Under the pieces are notes generated by a model. That model did no database searches and was not told the origin of the DNA. It saw only the letters and a list, made by a program, of their open reading frames with translations. Positions 1 to 11,265 of a DNA stretch of 64,000 bases are shown here, piece by piece. Position numbers and translations under genes: made by a program. Source of the DNA: Cenococcum geophilum 1.58 (lineage: Eukaryota > Ascomycota > Dothideomycetes > Gloniales > Gloniaceae); assembly GCA_001692895.1 (NCBI GenBank), contig KV748313.1, positions 1-64,000 on the forward strand. Direction: 5' to 3'. The stretch's first letter is position 1. The number at the start of each line of letters is the position of its first letter.

Positions 1-60
1 ATTAAGCTCTACACGAAGCTCTACTAAGGCTCTGCACGAGGCTCTGCACGAGGCTCTGCC
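1..60. repeat. Tail of AGCTCT satellite array
   Basis: Repeats of AGCTCTRCACGA-like units about 10-12 bp long. It is the same satellite, in the same orientation, as the right arm at the far end of the window (62746-64000). The window therefore begins inside, or at the edge of, another block of this satellite. Confidence 0.85.
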
Positions 61-214
61 CCCTAGTAGTAGCAGAGACACTCCGGGCCAAGGGAGGATA
101 TTTTTAAGGAAGGACCCAACTATAGCACCTACTAGGTGTTGTAATAGCTTTAAGTAGTAGATATCTATATATCTGTATAGTTTTATCTATATTAGTAGAC
201 TATTTAATAAGATA
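61..214. other. Unassigned AT-rich spacer
   Basis: No reading frame or repeat was recognised. It lies between the satellite edge and the recognisable part of a Mutator-like element end. Confidence 0.5.
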
Positions 215-529
215 TAATATATGCTTACGCTTTTAATAACGCGTTTTTTAACTTTAACGAAATTAATGTCGGGACTAAGCAATAGCCGTATAATAAAATT
301 AATACCATTTAGAAGCCCTAAGTCTTAAAAAAAATGTGACTATGGGGTTTAATAATGACGCGTTGTGTGAATAAATAAATTAGATATCCGCAATATCTAT
401 TTTACGGATTTTGCTTACGTTTTTAACAAAACTCGCCAAACCCTCTCAGACGTGATTTTGCAATTCGGAAGACGGCGTAGGTTATTCCGACGCTAGCTAA
501 AAAAATCACGTCTGAGCTCGCTGAGGTAA
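215..529. mobile_element. End fragment of small Mutator-like element (same family as 3579-4169)
   Basis: Bases 421-529 are nearly the exact reverse complement of 3579-3690, ending in CTGAGGTAA. Similarity continues inward: the segment near 225-270, with TTTAACTTTAACGAAATTAAT, matches the reverse complement of about 3840-3890. The end can fold on itself because CAGACGTGATTTT near 450 pairs with AAAATCACGTCTG near 505. The opposite terminus is not recognisable, so the copy looks truncated on the left. It is called Mutator-like only because its sibling has a 9-bp target duplication. Confidence 0.7.
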
Positions 530-555
530 AACCGTTGCTGCTCTGCCCGCAGCTT

Positions 556-750
556 TGTCAGAATTAAGCGAGAGATGCTGACTAAGCTCTGGACACATTG
601 CGAGGACGAAGTCCGCATGCAATCTATATAGACATCAACCGCATCTACTGCATCACGAATCAATCAATATTCATCGTCTGCGTCATCTCTATCATCAATT
701 AGACCCTTAAGATACCTCCACTGTGACCCTATGACCTTGTAATTCCAACA
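556..750 (+). repeat. 5' LTR of Copia-1
   Basis: A 195-bp LTR with TG...CA ends. The partner LTR (3092-4321) is the same sequence with many C-to-T and G-to-A differences plus two insertions. The target duplication AGCTT lies immediately upstream. The sequence after the LTR (GGTTATGAGCCTGG) is in the primer-binding position. Confidence 0.9.
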
Positions 751-803
751 GGTTATGAGCCTGGGTAGCAACACTTCTCCTGACTTGAAAATCGACCCCC
801 AAA

Positions 804-970
804 ATGACCTCCTCTACCTCAACCTTAACGACACCTACGTACGATCATAAGGCTGGTAAAATCGCCATTTTTAATGGAGACAACTTTGCAGACTGGGAGC
901 GCACCTGCAAGGCAGCCCTAATTATGTTAGAGGGCTGGGACTTTGTTACTGGTGCAGAGGACCTAAATTA
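804..970 (+). pseudogene. Copia-1 gag-like N-terminal fragment
   Basis: The first stretch after the 5' LTR reads as a protein starting MTSSTSTLTTPTYDHKAGK, followed by FNGDNFADWERTCKAAL. That is the usual N-terminal pattern of Copia gag polyproteins (a short leader, then 'F.G.NF..W...'). It is a fossil fragment. The remaining gag, protease, integrase and reverse-transcriptase regions are largely missing or unrecognisable. Confidence 0.7.
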
Positions 971-1944
971 AGTTAATTTAGCTAACGGAAGAAGAAGACG
1001 AGGGGAAGCGAACAAGATTATCTTCAACTCTATAGGAGACGACCGTTAGGAAGAAATGCGTATAATAATAAAGGCGTACAATATTCAAGGAATATGGGAA
1101 GAAATGAAGAAGTTTAATAAGGCCAACGACGAGGTCTACGCCTTTAGACTTCGCAGGGAGTTCTACAGCACCATATTCAACCCTATAAAGATGCAAATCG
1201 TCAAGTTCCTCTATATACTAAATCGATTTAAGATTAATCTAGCTTTAACACCTTAAGCACTTACTAACGACGATATTAAAGAGCAACTCCTTCTAGCCCT
1301 ACTAAGCGATGTTATGTGGCAGAATGCGAAGACCTAGTGTCTACGAGACAAACAAGACCTCGAGAGTTGTATTACCCTTCTTTAGGAGTATAAGACTGCT
1401 CGCCCTATATAGGTATAAAATGTAGCACTTGCATAAAAAAGGAAAGACAAACCTAGGGGGAGAAAGGGAAACCAAGGTCGAACAAGGGGCAGAGGTCATG
1501 CTAGTAGATTTAATCATTCCTTATTACGTTATCGCTATAGCTCGTCGTCTTAAGTAGGTAAGAGCTATAGCTATAGTAAGGAGTTAAGGCTACTAGAGAA
1601 AGACGAGTGTAGAGTATACTATTAGGAAGGCCACTACCAGGAAGACTATCCCCTGCTTAGACAATTCCGATTTAATAACGCTAAGAAGAAAGATTAAGAT
1701 TAAGGTGCTTTTAAGGCAGAGGAAGTAGGGAATATAGCAATAGCTAAGGAAGAATTCGATAGCGATTCAATCTACCCCTAACCCTAAACGTGCTATGCTT
1801 ATAATAAGTATAGGTTCCCTTATAGAGTACAATAGATATAAGCTATAAGATAAGCTACGAGATAGTAATTAAGTAGGACGCTTAAATTATGCTATAAGCT
1901 AAGCTGCGAACCGACCTAGACCTCCCCCCCTACTACCTTAAACG

Positions 1945-2190
1945 CCGATAGAGACTCTAGTTGCGAGAACTGCGAGTAGGCAAGATAGTAACCAAGTAGG
2001 CCGCTTAAGTTAAGTGGGAAGCCTAGGTTAAGACTAAGTGCCGATAAAGACTAGTAGCGGGAACTACGAGTAGGCCAGATAGTGACCAAGTAGGCCGCTT
2101 AAATTAAGTGGGAAGCCTAGGTTAAGACTGAGTAGGCCGCTTAAGTTAAGTAGGAAGCCCAGGTTAAGATTAAGTAGGACGCTTAAATCT
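1945..2190 (+). repeat. Internal tandem duplication in Copia-1
   Basis: A unit of roughly 95-100 bp containing GCCGATARAGACT, GAACTRCGAGTAGGC and AAGTAGGCCGCTTAARTTAAG occurs twice in a row, followed by a shorter third copy of its last part. It lies inside the decayed interior of Copia-1, upstream of the RNase H remnant. Confidence 0.7.
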
Positions 2191-3133
2191 ATAAGGTAAT
2201 GCTAAGGGTAGGACGCCCGTACTAAAGAGAATGTATACCTATACTATTATAAGGGGGAGAGTACCAGAAGGAAGGTCGTTACTCTTAAAAAAGATAGTTC
2301 TAAGGCACAAGTACAACGCTAAGGGAGAAGTAATTCGCAAGAAGGTAAGACTATGCATTTAGGGAGATAAGCAGACCCCTAATATTATAAAGATAAGAAT
2401 TTTAAGAGAATGGAGATATAAAGACCTAGGACCTGTAGAGGTATTTATAGGCCTCTAAATCGATTAAGATTATAACTACAATCCGCCCCCTTAAGTATGA
2501 CAATATAACGAACACGATTGGATATTATTCTAAGGTATAGCAGTTATACGCTATAGGGGAGCCGTGATCTGGATGGCTTAAAGGCAGAAGTTAACAGTAT
2601 TAAGCTTAATGGAAGTAGAGATTATGGCAGTGTTAGAAGGAGCAAGGTTAGTAGTATAGCTTAAGAAGCTAATAAGAGACTTAGGGGAGAGAGACAATAA
2701 CAACCCTTTTATCCCTACGCTTTACTACAACAATAAGGATATAGTCGACCTCTTATACAATATAAAACACTACTAGAAAGCCAAGCATATCAAGACTTAA
2801 TACCTCTTCGTACGAAATAATATAGTTTAGCGAGATTAACTTAAAGTGGTATATATACCAGGCAAGGATTAACCTAGAGATATACTTATAAAACAGCTAC
2901 CAATTGACCAATTTACGAAGCACTATATAACGCTAGGAATTGGTAGCTGACGGAGTAAGTAATAGAGGTTTTTCGCCTACTATAGGTTTTCCCTCTATAT
3001 ATAGGCCGAATGGCACTTATAAGATATTTAGGAATAACTTTATAATTACCTATTTGGGATAAATAAGCAGAGCGTCGTTAGTATAGGGGAGTGTTAGAAT
3101 TAAGCGAGAGATGCTGACTAAGCTCTGGATATA

Positions 3134-3566
3134 ACGTGTTTTATCAGTAAGCTGCGCATATCAGTAAACTGCGCACCGAAAATCACACCAAAAATTGGAA
3201 AATTCGAACCTTAATATCTTAACAACGACTAGGTAATAAATTCTAAAAATTTAATAGGTAATAGATAGCACTTAGAAATAGAGGCCATTAAATTTCTAAG
3301 AGTGGAACTTTTAAAATTCTCAAGATATTAAGGAAAAAGGTGAATTTTTTTAAAACTTGGGGCCAAAAACTACTATTTTAAAAACTATAAGCTTTTAGTA
3401 TTTAAAAATTTAATAACCTTTAGATTTAGGCACTGCATATAATATATTAAAATTTTAGAATTTATTACCTAGTCATTATAAGATATTAAGGTTCGAATTT
3501 TCCAATTTTTGGTGTGATTTTCGGTGCGCAGTTTACAGATATGCGCAGCTTACTGATAAAACACGT
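3134..3566. mobile_element. 433-bp MITE with TA target duplication (pogo/Tc1-type)
   Basis: Terminal inverted repeats of about 115 bp start ACGTGTTTTATCAGTAAGCT and are flanked by TA on both sides (3132-3133 and 3567-3568). The 5' LTR of Copia-1 shows the empty site (GGACACATTGCGAGG, reading GGATATATTGCGAGG after C-to-T change). There is no coding capacity. TA duplication is the Tc1/mariner/pogo signature. The first bases ACGTG.TTTAT resemble the terminus of the pogo element at 42287-46345, a possible source of its transposase (inference). Confidence 0.88.
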
Positions 3567-3578
3567 TATTGCGAGGAC

Positions 3579-4169
3579 TTACCTCAGCGAGCTCAGACGT
3601 GATTTTTTAGCTAGCGTCGGAATAACCTACGCCGTCTTCCGAATTGCAAAATCACGTCTGAGAGGCTTTGGCGAGTTTTGTTAAAAGCATAAGCAAAAAT
3701 CTTAGTTTTAGCAATTTTGTACGGGGATTTCCTCTATAACATAATAAAATAAAGTCTTTAAAAGTTCATAGATATATCTTAGGTGGCTACTTATATACTA
3801 ACAGCTTTAGAATTATAATATCACCTCCTAAATCTGAGATTAATTTCGTTAAAGTTAAAATTCCCGTTGTTAAAAGCATAAGCACCTTTACGTACCCTTA
3901 TATACGGGCCCACGTAAGGTATAAAAAGCCTAAAATCTTATAATTTATAGAGCTAGATCTCCTGANTAATTTAATATAATTTTTACCTCAAAATACGTTG
4001 TGGGGAGATTAATTAATTTTGTTGGGGTTTATAAGTTTTCCTTATAAAAAAAGCTTATGCTTCCATACAAATCTCGCCAAAGTCCCTTAGACTAAGAAAT
4101 CGATTAAATATCCGAAAGAGTTTAGCGCGCCAGCGCAATCGATTTCTTAGTATGAGTCCACTGAGGTAA
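3579..4169. mobile_element. 591-bp non-autonomous Mutator-like element with 9-bp TSD
   Basis: The ends are TTACCTCAGYG and CACTGAGGTAA. A perfect 9-bp duplication TGCGAGGAC flanks it (3570-3578 and 4170-4178), and the intact site is seen in the 5' LTR of Copia-1. Each end is itself a fold-back of about 100 bp: on the left, CTCAGACGTGATTTT pairs with AAAATCACGTCTGAG; on the right, GACTAAGAAATCGAT pairs with ATCGATTTCTTAGT. It has no reading frame and contains one N. The 9-bp duplication is the Mutator-like hallmark; the family call rests on that. Confidence 0.85.
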
Positions 4170-4326
4170 TGCGAGGACGAAGTCCGTATGCAATCTATAT
4201 AGATATTAACCGTATCTACTACATTACGAATTAATTAATATTTATCGTCTGCGTTATCTCTATCATCAATTAAACCCTTAAGATACCTCCGCTGTAACCC
4301 TATAACCTTGTAATTTCAACAAGCTT

Positions 4327-4630
4327 ACTAATATTTTACTACTCCCACCTATAACTAATCTTTAACCTTTACTACTTTACCTATAGCTAAACTAATACCT
4401 TACTACCTTACTGCCTTTCTACAGCGCTATAAGTATAAAGAAGAATTGCTAGAAGCTTCTTATAGAGCTTAGTAAAGTAGATAACGGTACTAGAGCACTA
4501 CCTACGACATTCTATAGACCCTAATTCCGACTAGCTAATTAGGATTTTCCATCCCCGGGATAGAAAATCGCCATTAGCTTGCTTACTACTAGCGCCTTAG
4601 CGGCCCTCTAAATAAGATATCTATTACATA
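4327..4630 (+). other. Decayed Copia 3'-region-like segment with palindrome, left flank of Crypton array
   Basis: Bases about 4518-4605 match 25313-25405, which lies in the 3' untranslated region of Copia-2. This includes the palindrome at 4543-4569 (arms GATTTTCCAT and ATAGAAAATC around CCCCGGG). The earlier part (4327-4517) has no recognisable content. It may be the 3' end of a Copia whose LTR is at 15375-15532 on the other side of the Crypton array (inference). Confidence 0.5.
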
Positions 4631-4852
4631 TTGGGGGGGGTTATTTGGCTTAGTTACGGCCTAGGTTAATACGAGGTTAGGGCCACCCCTACTAATAATT
4701 AGCGCGAACCCCGTATAAGGTCGCGCAGCGACTGCCCCCAAGTACCTTTGCACGCGATTTTAGGCGAAAAGGTACATAATTTAAGTTAGATCGGTACTTC
4801 TAGACGGTCGCGTAATATTGCTCTGAATTTTAAACACCTAAACGCGTGCCAT

Positions 4853-5100
4853 TCCTATATTAAGGCGTCTCAGTTACTATAATGTAGTCCTATATTAAGA
4901 CGTCTCGGTTACTAGAGTATAGTCCTATATTAAGGCGTCTTGATTACTATAGTATAGTCTTATATTAAGGCGTCTCGGTTACTACAGTGTAGTTTTATAT
5001 TAAGGCGTCTCGGTTACTATAGTAGTCCTATATTAAGACGTCTCGGTTACTACAGTGCAGTCCTATATTAAGGCGTCTTGGTTACTATAGTAGTCCTATA
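4853..5100. repeat. Minisatellite A in Crypton copy 1
   Basis: About seven copies of a 34-36-bp unit (CCTATATTAAGRCGTCTCGG followed by TTACTAYAGTRTAGT). It ends just before a palindromic TA-run (5105-5140). The equivalent array is present at the same place in the other two units. Confidence 0.9.
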
Positions 5101-5529
5101 GTAAAATAGTATTATATATATATATATACTATTTAATACAGAGCCTTTTCCTCCCTCTCCCGCCCTAAGAGCTAGTAGTTAGATATTCTTATAAAGCCAA
5201 TTTAAAGAATGCCGGCCCTATAGCTGCTCTAGCTAGTTAATAGCCTATCTTTTATCTCTTACCGTACCGTCTTCTACGCGCCGTCTTATATCCTTAATTA
5301 TTCTACGGCGACGGCTATAGAATATAGCCTCGCCGTTAACCCGCTAGTGCGCCCCCTAGCAGCAATTAAGAGCTTTAATTAATGGCCTATCCGCTAGCCC
5401 TAAAGTCCACTTAGCCCAGAGCTAGAATACTAAATTACCGCCCCAAAGTATCTTATATTTTCTTAGTAGCGCCTATAGGTTAAGGATAAATAGGAGAGGT
5501 AGTTAAGTATCTACTTGCGCCTACGCTAG

Positions 5530-5755
5530 TAGGGGCGGCGCGGATATAGTAGATAGCTGAGTGGGTGGTATAGATATAGTAAACAGCTAAGTAGGGGGTG
5601 CGGATATAGTAGACAGCTAAGTAGGGGGTATAGATATAGTAGATAGCGAAGTAGGGGGTGTAGATATAGTAAATAGCTAAGCGGGTGGTGCGGATATAGT
5701 AGATAGCTAAGTAGGTAGCGCGGATATAGTAGACATTATAGTAGACGTTATAGTA
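5530..5755. repeat. Minisatellite B in Crypton copy 1
   Basis: About six copies of a 36-38-bp unit (CGGATATAGTAGATAGCTAA then GYGGGGGGTG). They lie between the recombinase 3' end and the minisatellite A side of the element. Copy number and sequence vary slightly between the three Crypton units. Confidence 0.9.
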
Positions 5756-5779
5756 GATAGTAGATATATAGACTCTATA

Positions 5780-7720
5780 GGCCCTATCTAAATACCCGTC
5801 TTTCCTTATTAGATCTATATAGGTGTAGGTATAAATAATACTAATAACCTTTTTATCTTGCTAAGGCGTTCTAAAATCGTATATACATGTAACTAAACCC
5901 CCTTAATCTCTAAGATTGCGGCCTTATATCTTAGCTTAGCTACAGCCTTATAGGTGGGCTAGTATTTTTATATTATTAGTTCATTTAGCGTAACTATATT
6001 AGTTAGCGAGCTTTTTACCTATGTGGCGAACCTCTAGTACTCCTTACAGCCAAAAAGGGAGTCCTTCTATAGGGGGTGGAGCGGGAACTGCTTATATAGG
6101 ATTACTAAGTTCTATAATAGGATTACCCTAAGCGTATAGAGGAGGTATAAAAATCTTAAGTCCGTAAGGTTAAGCTATATAACCTTATTATCGGCCCTAT
6201 TTAGGTAGTAAGTCTCTATATATTTTAGCTAGACGTTAGTCTTAGGCTATATCTTTAAGTAGAGGGCCTCCTTTAGCACCTCCCACGCGCGGGGAAGAAA
6301 GTAGCCCTTTCCCTCCTTTAGGAAGCCGGCGATTGACCGCATAAACGTACGGGGTAGGTAGCTAAGGTAGGCTCCTATTATTACGTCTATATTCTAGCGT
6401 CTAGCCTATCTAATTTAGGTCTCCTTAACGCCACTAAGCTTAGTATACTAGACGCTCTACTTATAGGCGCTATAGGTCTTCTCTTTTAAGTAAATCCCTA
6501 CCCCCTAAAATATCTTTTTATTCTATTTAAACTGCGTATAATAGCTTAGCGGCTATTATAGTACTTTAATACTACTAGGGAAGATATATAGGTTATAGTA
6601 GTCCTCTAGCTACTAAAAGGATAGGAAGCTCTTAGCGCCGTTTTTACCCTAGCGGTTAAAGAAGTAAAAGGCTATTATAGAGAGAGGGTAGAGAATAGGG
6701 TTAGTATTACGCATATAGCCTATATACTTAACCTTGCCATACTAATTCTACTTCCCTTATATTATTAATATAATTATATACGGCGCTAGCTTATCTAATT
6801 TAGGCCCTTTATTCTCTAGTTTAATAAGAATAAGGTTAGTAAGCTAAATATCCCATCTACTTTTACCCTAGGTAATAGTAGTATGGCCTAAGGAAAGGAA
6901 TAGGTTAGAAAACAGTAGCTATATAGACTAGTAATATACAAACCTAATAAATACTCGGCTGCAGTTTAAAGGTAAGACTTAACTAAACCCGGCATTTTAG
7001 AGCCCGTCTTCTAGCACTAAGTAATCGCCCTTTTAAGCCCTTTAATATTATAGCCGCTAATAATTATAAATAGGCCTTAGTTAATAAAGTTAACGCGTTA
7101 AATCTGGTCCTTATCGCGGCAGATACTATCTAGTATCGCCAAGAGCTTCGCCCCTTATAGCGGCTGCGAGGCCTTACCTTTTAATTACTATATATAGAGC
7201 TTAGTAATAACAGAGACGTAACTATTTATAACTAAGTATTAGACTATCTTATTAAAAAGGGCGTCTAAGGCCTCCTTATCCCATATCTCTCCTTCCTTAT
7301 CCTTTATAGCTTCTTCCCCTATAGCTACGGCTGCCCCTATAGCTGCCTTCCCCCCTAGCTACCTTCCCGCCTTAGCCGTTTTCTACCTCTTCTTTACCCG
7401 CTTACTATCTTTCCATATTTCTTTTTGTTTTAACTTGTATTTTTAATAGCTAGCGGCCTATAATTCTTAGTTAATAACTTACTGCTCTAGAAATAGGCAA
7501 AGCTTATCTTTTATTACCTAGGCGCCGTCTATATTACCTTTTAGTCTTATATACTAGTCTTCCTACTCTTTCTACTTTAGCTTATACGCCCTTATAGTAT
7601 TCTTTAAGCGCTAGGCCTTATAAATATTCTATAGCCGCGCCGTTTAGGCCTTAAATTCGCTCTAAAGGCTATAAGGGGGGGAGGCTAGGGGGGCTTCCTT
7701 TAGCCGTAAAGTGGACTATA
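5780..7720 (-). pseudogene. Crypton tyrosine recombinase (Ndc10/GCR1-C-like), copy 1, RIP-inactivated
   Basis: The minus-strand frame gives a protein of about 640 residues interrupted by many TAG/TAA codons that sit where CAG, CAA or TGG would be expected. Visible landmarks in order are a Lys/Glu-rich N-terminal region with an Ala/Gly-rich linker near 7310-7380, YGKVKYIGYMRNTNPIL (about 6700-6755), AFYFFNR-x-GKNGAKSFLSF (about 6615-6680), DYYNLYIFPSS, and LSGVKET then SYLPRTFMRSIAGF (about 6320-6440), followed by GKGYFLPRAWEVLKEALYLK. This is the layout of fungal Crypton recombinases with an Ndc10-type core, in which the RRAGRW-like and late Tyr regions are catalytic. Here the RRAGRW-like region reads IR-stop-ARR-stop-N. 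No start codon is clear; the N-terminal boundary is approximate. It is not functional as written. Confidence 0.75.
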
Positions 7721-8372
7721 GGGTAAAAAGATTTTTAAAAAAACTCTATATCCGTAAAAGGTAAGGGGGAGACACGTAAGCGCGGCGTGGGTAAATAAAG
7801 CCACTAAACGCGTAAATATTATAGGAGAAGAAGAAGAGAGCTTTATATTATAGAATTAGAATTATAGTAGGCCTTTCTATATAAAATCAGAAGCCCTATA
7901 TAAGCTATCACGGGCACAAAAATAGTAGAGGGTTGGAAAATAGATTATTAAGGCGACGATAAGGTTAAAGGCGCGCTAAGGCCCTTTATACTAACCTAGT
8001 ACTAACCTAGGCCTTAAAAACGCGTTTAAAAAGTAGGGGCACTACCTAAGGGGGGTGCGATATTTAGATAATATGTTAAGGACCTTAGGGGCTTATACAT
8101 AACCTAAGGTTATACTAAGCCTAACCCAGACCTCTAATACCTATTATATATTAGGGGGGGTTATTTAGCTCAGTTACGGCCTAGGTTAATATAAGGTTAG
8201 GGCTACCCCTACTAATAATTAGCGCGAACCCCATATAAGGTCGCGCAGTAACCGCCCCTAAGTACCTTTGCACACGATTTTAGGCGAAAAGGTATATAAT
8301 TTAAGTTAGATCAGTACTTCTAGACGGTCGCGTAATATTGCTCTAAATTTTAAACACCTAAACACGTGCCAT

Positions 8373-8620
8373 TCCTATATTAAGGTGTCTTAGTTACTAT
8401 AATATAGTCCTATATTAAGACGTCTTGGTCGCTAAAGTATAGTCCTATATTAAGGCATCTTAGTCACTATAGTATAGTCTTATATTAAGGCGTCTAGTTA
8501 CTATAGTATAGTTTTATATTAAGGCGTCTCGGTTACTACAGTAGTTCTATATTAAGACATCTCGGTTACTATAGTATAGTCCTATATTAAGGCGTCTCGG
8601 TCACTATAGTACTTCTATAG
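8373..8620. repeat. Minisatellite A in Crypton copy 2
   Basis: The 34-36-bp CCTATATTAAGGCGTCT-type unit is repeated about seven times and followed by a (TA)n tract, as in copy 1. Confidence 0.9.
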
Positions 8621-9054
8621 TAAGATAGTATTATATATATATATATATACTATTTAATATAGAGCCTTTCCCTCCTTCTCCCGCCCTAAGAGCTAATAGT
8701 TAGATATTCTTATAAAGCTAATCTAAAGAACGCCGGCCCCGTAGCTGCTCTAGCTAGTTAATAGCCTATCTCTTATCTCTTACCGTACCGTCTTCTACGC
8801 GCTATCTTATATCCTTAATTATTCTACGGCAACGGCTATAGAATATAGCCTTGCTGTTAACCCGCTAGCGTGCCCCCTAGCAGCAATTAAGAGCTTTAAT
8901 TAACGGCCCACCCGCTAGCCTTAAAGTCCACTTAGCCTAGAGCTAGAATACCAAATTGCCGCCCTAAAGTATCTTATACTTTCTTAGCGGCGCCTATAGG
9001 TTAAAGATAAATAGGAGAGGTAGTTAAGTATTTACTTACGCCTACGCTAGCGGA

Positions 9055-9310
9055 AGCAGCGTAGATATAGTAGATGGCTAAGTGGGTAGTGTAGATATAG
9101 TAAACAGCTAAGTAGGGGGTATAAATATAGCAGATAGCTAAGTAGGGGGTGCGGATATAGTAGATAGCAGAGCGGGGGGTGCGGATATAGTAGATAGCAG
9201 AGCGGGGGGTGCGGATATAGTAGATAGCTAAGCGGGCGGTATAGATATAGTAGATAGCTAAGTAGGTAGCGCGGATATAGTAGACGTTATAGTAGACGTT
9301 ATAGTAGACG
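9055..9310. repeat. Minisatellite B in Crypton copy 2
   Basis: The GGATATAGTAGATAGCWRAG-type unit occurs about seven times. Two adjacent units (about 9150-9215) are almost identical, suggesting recent unit duplication in this copy. Confidence 0.88.
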
Positions 9311-9324
9311 GTAGATATATAGAC

Positions 9325-11265
9325 TCTATAGGCCCTATCTAGATACCCGTCTTTCCTTACTAGATCTATATAGGTATAGGTATAAATAATACTAATAACC
9401 TTTCTATCTCGCTAAGGCGTTTTAAAATCGTATATACGTGTAACTAAACCCCCTTAATCTCTAAGATTGCGGCCTTATATCTTAGCTTAGCTACGGCCTT
9501 ATAGGCAGGCCAGTATTTCCGTATTATTAGTTTATTTAGTGTAACTATATTAGCTAGCTAGCTTTTTACCCGCGTAGCGAACCTCTAGTACTCCTTATAG
9601 CTAAAGAGGGAGTTTTTCTATAGGGGGTGGAGTGGGAACTACTTATATAGGATTACTAAGTTCTATAAGAGGATTACCCTAAGTATACGGAGGAGGCGTA
9701 GAAATCCTAAGCCCGTAAGGTTAAGCCGTATAACCTTATTATCGGCCCTATCTAGGTAGTAGGTCTCTATATATTTTAGCTAAACATTAGTCTTGGGCTA
9801 TATCTTTAAATAGAGGGCCTCCTTTAGCACCTCCTACGCGCGGGGAAGAAAGTAGCCCTTTCCCTTCTTTAGAAAGCTAGTAATCGACCACATAAACGTA
9901 TAGGGTAGGTAGCTAAGGTAGGCTCCTATTATTACATCTATATTCTAGCGTCCGGCCCGTCTAATTTAGGTTTCCTTAACGCTGTTAAGCTTAGCGTGCC
10001 AGACGCTCTGCTTATAGGCGCTATAGGTTTTCTCTTTTAAGTAAATCCCTACCCCCTAGAATATCTTCTTATTCTATTTAAACTACGTATAATAGCTTAG
10101 CGGCTATTATAGTACTTTAATACTACTAGGGAAGATGTATAGGTTATAGTAGTCCTCTAACTACCGAAAGGATAAAAAGCTCTTAGCGCCGTTCTTACCC
10201 TAGCGGTTAAAGAAGTAAAAGGCTATTATAGAGAGAGGGTAGAGGATAGGGTTAGTATTATATATATAGCCTATATACTTAACCTTGCTATACTAATTCT
10301 ACTTCCCCTATATTATTAATATAATTATATATAGCGCTAGCTTATTTAGTTTAGGCCCTTTATTCTCTAGTTTAATAAGAATAAGGTTAGTAAACTAAAC
10401 GTCCCATCTACTTTTACCTTAGGTAATAGTAGTATAGCCTAAGGAAAGGAATAGGTTAGAAAATAGTAGCTATATAGACTAGTAATATATAAACCTAATA
10501 AATACTTAGCCGCAGTTTAAAGGTAAGACTTAACTAAACCTAGTATTTTAGAGCCCGTCTCCTAGTACTAAGTAATCGCCCTTTTAAGCCCTTTAATATT
10601 ATAGCCGCTAATAATTATAAATAGGCCTTAGTTAATAAAGTTAACGCGTTAAATCTAGTCCTTATCGCGGCGGACACTGTCTAGTATTACTAAGAGCTTT
10701 GCCCCCTATAGCGGCTATAAGGCCTTACCTTCTAATTACTATATATAGAGCTTAGTAATAGCGGAGACGTAGCTATTTATAACTAAGTATTAGACTATCT
10801 CGTTAAAAAGGGCGTCTAAGGCCTCCTTATCCTATATCTCTCCTTCCTTATCCTTTATAGCTTCTTCCCCTATAGCTGCGGCTGCCCCTACGGCTACCTT
10901 CCCCCCTAGCTACCCTCCTGCCTTAGCCGTCTTCTACCTCTTCTTCGCCTACTTACTATCTTTCTATATCTCTTTCCGTTTTAATTTATATTTTTAATAG
11001 CTAGCGGGCCGTAATTCTTAGTTAATAACTTACTGCTCTATAAATAGGTAAAGCTTATCTTCTATTACCTAGGCGCTATCCATATTACCTTTTAGTCTTA
11101 TATACTAGTTTTCCCACTCTTTCTGCTTTAGCTTATACGCCCTTATAGTATTCTTTAAGCGCTAGGCCTTATAAATATCCTATAGCCGCGCCGTTTGGGC
11201 CTTAAATTCGCTCTAAAGGCTATAAGGGGGGGAGGCTAGGGGGGCTTTTTTTAGCCGTAAAGTAG
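9325..11265 (-). pseudogene. Crypton tyrosine recombinase, copy 2, RIP-inactivated
   Basis: Collinear with the recombinase of copy 1. The same landmarks read on the minus strand: FFNR-x-GKNGAKSF near 10150-10225, the PRTFM..I...L block near 9870-9920, and the Ala-rich linker near 10855-10920. Many in-frame TAG/TAA codons are present, some at positions different from copy 1, so part of the mutation happened after the array formed. The N-terminal boundary is approximate and no start codon was assigned. Confidence 0.75.

Larger units (their letters stand above)
556..4321 (+). mobile_element. Copia-type LTR retrotransposon fossil (Copia-1), internally deleted
   Basis: Two LTRs beginning TGTYAGAATTAAGCGAGAG and ending AATTYCAACA are flanked by a perfect 5-bp duplication AGCTT (551-555 and 4322-4326). 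The interior is only about 2.3 kb, less than half the usual Copia length. Recognisable parts are a gag-like N-terminus near 804-970 and an RNase H end near 2690-2950. A purine-rich tract (TATAGGGGAG) sits just before the 3' LTR. Two DNA elements (3134-3566 and 3579-4169) sit inside the 3' LTR. It is broken, with many interruptions. The 5' part is less mutated than the rest. Confidence 0.9.
3092..4321 (+). repeat. 3' LTR of Copia-1, split by two DNA elements
   Basis: LTR sequence occupies 3092-3131, 3569-3578 and 4179-4321. The rest is two inserted elements with their target duplications. The final bases TAATTTCAACA match the end of the 5' LTR and are followed by AGCTT. Confidence 0.9.
4631..8150 (-). 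mobile_element. Crypton copy 1 of a three-unit tandem array
   Basis: This 3520-bp unit begins TTGGGGGGGGTTATTTGG and is repeated nearly in full at 8151 and 11700. It has no inverted termini or LTRs. On the minus strand it carries a decayed gene of the Ndc10/GCR1-C-like tyrosine recombinase class typical of fungal Cryptons. On the plus-strand left side are two minisatellites (4853-5100 and 5530-5755) and a (TA)n tract. Cryptons move as DNA through tyrosine-recombinase-mediated integration, which can in principle build head-to-tail arrays. Confidence 0.85.

Noticed and set aside
978-1256. Short opposing open frames in Copia-1
   Set aside because: They overlap on opposite strands inside the decayed retroelement and have no independent support.
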